From contig NZ_JBIPKH010000010.1 of the NCBI RefSeq assembly GCF_044068625.1, positions 35,921 to 99,920 of the forward strand: a stretch of 64,000 nucleotides of DNA, given 5' to 3'. The DNA comes from Desulfurivibrio sp044068625 (lineage in GTDB: Bacteria; Desulfobacterota; Desulfobulbia; Desulfobulbales; Desulfurivibrionaceae). The position numbers and the translations under genes are program-made. Within the stretch, counting starts at the first letter, position 1. The number at the start of each line of letters is the position of its first letter. Positions 61,101 through 64,000 of the stretch are shown here, piece after piece. The notes under the pieces are model-generated. The model was not told the DNA's origin. It worked only from the letters and a program-made list of their open reading frames with translations, and ran no database searches.

Positions 61101-61896
61101 GATCACCGATGGCCGCTACACCAAAAATGTCGATTTTCTCGAGTTTTTTCGCGGCAGCGGCACACCTCGGCGCCAGACCCGGCTGGAACTATTTTCCCTG
61201 ACCACTCCCCCCTGGCGCGATCTTATTTTCAATATCCGCCTGGAGACCGCCACCTCCTTTCTGGTGGCCAACAACATGGCTCGGGGCAGCCTGCGGCCGG
61301 TGCTGACCCTGGGTGGTACCGGCGAGCTGCCGGTGCTGACCGGGGAGATCTACCTGGACCCGATCCGGGTGCTGCTGCCCTCGGGCCGGCTGACCGTGGA
61401 ATCGGGCCTGATCCGTTTTCCCCAGGCCGATCCCGACCGACCCTCCTTCGACATTAACGCCGGCGCCCGCCTGCTGGGTTACGACATCCAACTCTCCCTG
61501 CAGGGCAATGTCGATGAACCGGTGCTGACCCTCAGCTCCACCCCGCCCCTGGCCGATGATGAACTGCTGCTCCTGCTGCTGACCGGCCGGGCCCCCGCCA
61601 TCAGCGGCGAGGAGGCCAGCCGCCAGGCCGGGATGAATATCGCGGTTTACCTGGGCCGTGATCTGCTGACCCAGTGGCTGAGCGGCGATGAGCTGGAGGC
61701 GGAAGAATCGATCATGGAACGGTTGGACCTGGAGATCGGCCGGGGGGTAAGCCGCGGCGGCCAGGAGACCATCGAGGCCAGCTTTCTGCTCACCGAAGAT
61801 ACCCTGCGCCGGGGAGACCGCCTCTTTATCACCAGCGAACGGGACATTTATGATGATTTCAATGTCGGGCTCAAAATTGTCTTCCGCCGCCGCTAG
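58168..61896 (+). CDS. tamB: Translocation and assembly module TamB (DUF490) protein
   Basis: TamB bridges the inner membrane to an Omp85 protein and moves lipids or outer-membrane proteins. The start ATG at 58168 gives 1242 residues. Residues 1-25 are a signal-anchor (MKRLLLFSTLLCALLLLLAA). A long beta-helix-like, Leu-rich AsmA-type repeat follows. The C-terminal DUF490 domain (about 880-1242) carries DGELNFIGPLGNLLVAGQIMITDGRY, LTGEIYLDPIRVLLPSGRLTVESG and LADDELLLLLLTGRAP. The next gene encodes an Omp85 protein and overlaps it, as expected for tamAB. Confidence 0.9.
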   Translation: MKRLLLFSTLLCALLLLLAAGLYGLREQLLGPRLLAALNAELAPTLGIELTVERIGGNYYNQLQLQNIRSRPLSQTSSATPIDLVLAEARVDYSLPALRHGLDPFLATVSVTLADGRLDLDLNAPFPAATATEKESGPAVLPLLPAIAIRDLDFSLRHGELELFAADLNLSLTSQGGPEPPAIILALESPRFRLAHPPLTPIQAPLQAELRGDLHSLRIESLRLGELLILDTARLEYGPGAPTWRFELAGQALGAGINLEGEGALEDGSPGWRGAVVIGGLELARLAELAPAALAQTWRPQGLLDLSAQAAAGPQPTSSDLTGELELHLRQASLAGYPVDDLVLEARLAHGLLRLEQLAARLGANHLRGSGLALDLAALTNGELPQLLAGSSIEGFSGELADLPALFTLAGYPLPSLEIPAHRLTFAGNLKEGVLQLNRADLDTTAGNLALREVTLGPWPESGELPDLPITGALGLRIDDLELFAALVPLPGLPTLPGNLAVDLELDRQRLLVHGINLQSGPDHLTAQGVLSLGELETRPRQRLPLIAWLHRLKGEDLRLSLEVAEAAAYLDLLPATWRQYGLGGAITASLTGDGTPDHYLLQGSLRLEQGRWQGIEVAELTLALTGGGQREQYQLSGSLKAAQSRYLELELERLAMEFNLAGAFAGGQPRGEVLLRAEEFAGPEQSIALLVAEISNEGSLEPHHLQGALRLEEGRWGSHHLDLLTSELTWREATLIIRQAELNTPYGQARLAAEILGLGSSVIDLRLDDLHLQSGEMAVSLVEPPGRLVITDGWLTRAQLKLGGPTATLALDGRYDPRSPGAELDLRGELRSDDLAWLAPLLTGVRRLEGGFNARFQLSGPPADPRLAGGFSLTGGGLRFTGDTPALRDLTISAEFDRNRLQLQEFTGSLGGAPFTVSGELEPSVDHPLDLAQLRLNLQLSGRDILFYRDEGIRVRGDGELNFIGPLGNLLVAGQIMITDGRYTKNVDFLEFFRGSGTPRRQTRLELFSLTTPPWRDLIFNIRLETATSFLVANNMARGSLRPVLTLGGTGELPVLTGEIYLDPIRVLLPSGRLTVESGLIRFPQADPDRPSFDINAGARLLGYDIQLSLQGNVDEPVLTLSSTPPLADDELLLLLLTGRAPAISGEEASRQAGMNIAVYLGRDLLTQWLSGDELEAEESIMERLDLEIGRGVSRGGQETIEASFLLTEDTLRRGDRLFITSERDIYDDFNVGLKIVFRRR

Positions 61897-64000
61897 TCCG
61901 GGCCGGCGGAGCCGGTTGGGTCCGCTCCTGGCCCTGCTCCTGCTGATCCTGCTGATCCTGCTGATCCAGGCGGCGGCCGCCCCCGCCTGGGCCACCGCCA
62001 AGGCGAATAATGCCGGCTCCTTCCGGTTCCAGGGCAACCACAGCCTGACGGAAAGCCGGCTGCTGGCCGCCGCCGCCCGGGAGTTGGCCGATTTCCCTCG
62101 CCTGGGTCGCCGCGAGGCGGAGATCAATGATGCCGCCTACATGATGCAACTGGCCTACCGCCGGGCCGGCTACTACTTCGCCGAGGTGGATTACCGGTTG
62201 CAAGAGGAGGAGGGGCTGGAAGGGGTAAGCCGGGTTACCTTTCTGATCAATGAAGGCCCTCTGGTTCTGGCCAACCCCATCGTGCTGCTGGGCAACACCA
62301 TCTTCAGCGACCAGGAGTTGATCACCGTTGTCGAGACCAGCCTCCGGGACGGCCCCGGCTCGGGTCCCCCGCCCCTGGTGGAGAGCCGGCTGGACCGGGC
62401 CCTGGGCATGATCCGGGAGATGTATCTGTTGGCCGGTTACTGGGACGCCGAGGTGATCTCCCTCCCCTTGCGTTTCGGGCCCCAACGGCTCACCGCCGAG
62501 CAGTTGCGGGAAAAACTGTTTCCCTTGGGAAAAGAGGCCGGCCCCGTCCCGCCGGCGGCCCGGCTGGAGGGGGAGATTACCCTGGAGATCCGGGAGGGGC
62601 TCCGCCAGCTGATCAGCGCGGTCCAACTGGCGGAACCGGAGCGGGAGTACCCGCCGGAGATCCGGCAGGCAGTGGCCCAGATGAGCGCCGAGCTGGTGGG
62701 GCAACCCTATTTCACCCGCCGCAAACTGCTGCTGCGCAGCGGGCTGCTGGAGACCTACCAGGAACTGGGTTATCCCGAGGTCCGGGTGGTAATCCACGAC
62801 CGGCCCGGGGAAAATCCGGGCGATATCATGCTGCTGGCCGAGGTGGCCAGCGGCGCCAAAGTGCGCATCCGGGAGATCGAGATCAGCGGCAATCAGCGGA
62901 GCAGCGATGATTTCATCCTCCATCGCCTGGAGATCAGCCCCGGCGATATCTACCGCGACAGCGCCCGCCGGGAATCCTTCCGCGAGCTTTACCGGAGCGG
63001 CCTCTTCACCCGGGTGGATATCGGGATCAGCCCGGCGGCGGAAGAAGTGGAGGTTATCGCTGCCGCCGAGGAACAGCGCACCCTGCTGGTGGCGGTGGAG
63101 GAGGCAAAGGCCCAGGAGTTTTTTCTGGAGGCCGGCTGGGGTTCCTACGAGATGCTGCGGGGGCGGGTGGGATTCATCGACCGCAACCTCTTCGGGAGCG
63201 GCCGGATCTTGCGCCTGGAGAGCGGGGCCTCGTTGAAGGGGGCCGAAATCAAGGCGGGAATCACCGACCCCTGGGTGCTGGAAAGCAAGATCACCGCCGA
63301 TCTGCCGGTTTATTACCGGGTGCGCGAGGAGCCCGCCTTTACCCGCCGCGAAACCGGGGCGGGCCTGACCTTCTCCCGGGCTCTTCCCCACCGGATGTTC
63401 GCCTCGTTGGGCTACCAGATCCGCCGCAGCGATATCTCCGACATCGAAGCCGACACCACCCTGGAAAGCCATGAGGAGGATTACGCCATCGCCTCCATCA
63501 AATTTCAACTCGCTCGGGACACCCGCAACGACATCTTTTTCCCCAGCGCCGGACAGCGGGTCTTCGGGGCGGTGGAGGGCGCCGAAAAGGCCTTGGGCAG
63601 CAACCTGACCTTCTATCGCTTCACCACGGGCTGGCGCCACTTCAGCCCCTTGAGCAACCGCCTGGTGCTGGGGCTGCGGGCCGACACCGGCCTGATTCTA
63701 CCGGGCAGCGGCCAGGACAACATCCCCGTGGGCGAACGCTTTTACAACGGCGGCGAAAACTCGGTGCGCAGCTTCCGGCAAGGGATGCTGGGCCCCAAGG
63801 ATCTGGCCGGCAACCCGGTGGGGGGAATGGCTTATAATCTGCTGAGTGTCGAGCTGCGCCGGCGCCTGCGCGACAACCTGGCCATCTCCCTCTTTTTCGA
63901 TTACGGCAACCTCTCCCCCAACCAATCCCGGCTGGAAGAGGGAGAAACCACCATGGCCAGCCGCTCCGAGGTGATCGACGCCACCTTCAGTGATTACTTC
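61862..64000 (+). CDS. Omp85-family outer-membrane protein (TamA/BamA-like), 3' end beyond window
   Basis: The frame is open to the right edge, so the protein is partial. The ATG at 61862 lies inside tamB, overlapping it by 35 nt; ATGs at 61850 and 61853 are alternatives. A signal peptide (LLALLLLILLILLIQAAAAPA) precedes POTRA domains: FRFQGNHSLTESRLLAAA, VLLGNTIFSDQELITVV, IREIEISGNQRSSDDFILHRLEI with YRDSARRESFRELYRSGLFTRVDI. A beta-barrel of the Bac_surface_Ag type follows (FIDRNLFGSGRILRLE, RDTRNDIFFPSAGQRVFGAVE, VGERFYNGGENSVRSFRQ, FFDYGNL). The GGxxSVRGF-type motif appears as GGENSVRSFRQG. Coupling with tamB points to TamA; BamA is the alternative. Confidence 0.9.
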   Translation, partial: MSGSKLSSAAASPGRRSRLGPLLALLLLILLILLIQAAAAPAWATAKANNAGSFRFQGNHSLTESRLLAAAARELADFPRLGRREAEINDAAYMMQLAYRRAGYYFAEVDYRLQEEEGLEGVSRVTFLINEGPLVLANPIVLLGNTIFSDQELITVVETSLRDGPGSGPPPLVESRLDRALGMIREMYLLAGYWDAEVISLPLRFGPQRLTAEQLREKLFPLGKEAGPVPPAARLEGEITLEIREGLRQLISAVQLAEPEREYPPEIRQAVAQMSAELVGQPYFTRRKLLLRSGLLETYQELGYPEVRVVIHDRPGENPGDIMLLAEVASGAKVRIREIEISGNQRSSDDFILHRLEISPGDIYRDSARRESFRELYRSGLFTRVDIGISPAAEEVEVIAAAEEQRTLLVAVEEAKAQEFFLEAGWGSYEMLRGRVGFIDRNLFGSGRILRLESGASLKGAEIKAGITDPWVLESKITADLPVYYRVREEPAFTRRETGAGLTFSRALPHRMFASLGYQIRRSDISDIEADTTLESHEEDYAIASIKFQLARDTRNDIFFPSAGQRVFGAVEGAEKALGSNLTFYRFTTGWRHFSPLSNRLVLGLRADTGLILPGSGQDNIPVGERFYNGGENSVRSFRQGMLGPKDLAGNPVGGMAYNLLSVELRRRLRDNLAISLFFDYGNLSPNQSRLEEGETTMASRSEVIDATFSDYF

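Overview
The window is high-GC DNA, densely packed with short intergenic gaps and many 4-nt ATGA/GTGA overlaps. The gene content points to an anaerobic Desulfobacterota (deltaproteobacterial) chromosome: an AcsE-type methyltetrahydrofolate:corrinoid methyltransferase, class II DAHP synthase, a TusA/YeeE sulfur relay, an FmdE protein, a DUF134 regulator beside a NifX-like protein, and several sensor kinases. A sulfur-metabolising, possibly autotrophic Desulfobulbales member (Desulfurivibrio-like) is my inference from gene families; there is no rRNA in the window to confirm it. I saw no tRNA, rRNA, CRISPR array or intact insertion sequence.

Layout. 0-10.5 kb: end of a DUF1538 membrane protein with a tandem P-II protein; acsE; an HsdR-N-domain protein with DAHP synthase; YkgJ; a GluQ-type synthetase; and, on the minus strand, a yeeE-tusA-hybrid histidine kinase operon and an unknown membrane protein. 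10.6-15 kb: phosphomannomutase, DUF2141, a DUF302-like/ACR3-like operon, a NifX-like protein and DUF134. 15-21 kb: an FmdE plus Dpp-like ABC importer operon with fused ATPases and a promoter carrying operator-like half-sites. 21-33 kb: a ferredoxin membrane protein and two divergent RND efflux systems, one with the pump and the TolC-like outer-membrane factor in a single 1553-residue reading frame. 32-36 kb: TVP38 and an acyl-ACP synthetase/acyltransferase.

36-42.6 kb is the accessory region. It holds an integron integrase (minus strand), an attI-like site with a GTTAGGC core, a lower-GC cassette encoding a trypsin-fold protein, an attC site, large hairpins, a cassette-like small gene fused to an hsdM fragment, a toxin-antitoxin pair, a frameshifted UV endonuclease, a HelD-like helicase and a small secreted protein. 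A roughly 60-bp direct repeat lies at about 38.65 and 42.54 kb.

42.7-52 kb is a signalling and stress cluster. An orphan CheB/CheR-PAS protein is followed by a sigma-54 activator. Immediately downstream of the activator lie a GG-N10-GC (-24/-12) promoter and an upstream palindrome, in front of CsbD-like, BON, DUF2959, DUF3185-like, Lmo0937-like and monooxygenase-fold genes. A histidine kinase with the same sensory module as the activator and a GGDEF response regulator complete the cluster.

52-64 kb returns to core genes: cysM, an NlpC/P60 lipoprotein, an LCAT-like hydrolase, a CopA-type P-ATPase whose coding sequence contains an in-frame palindromic insertion, and the TamB and TamA (Omp85) pair, the latter running off the right edge.
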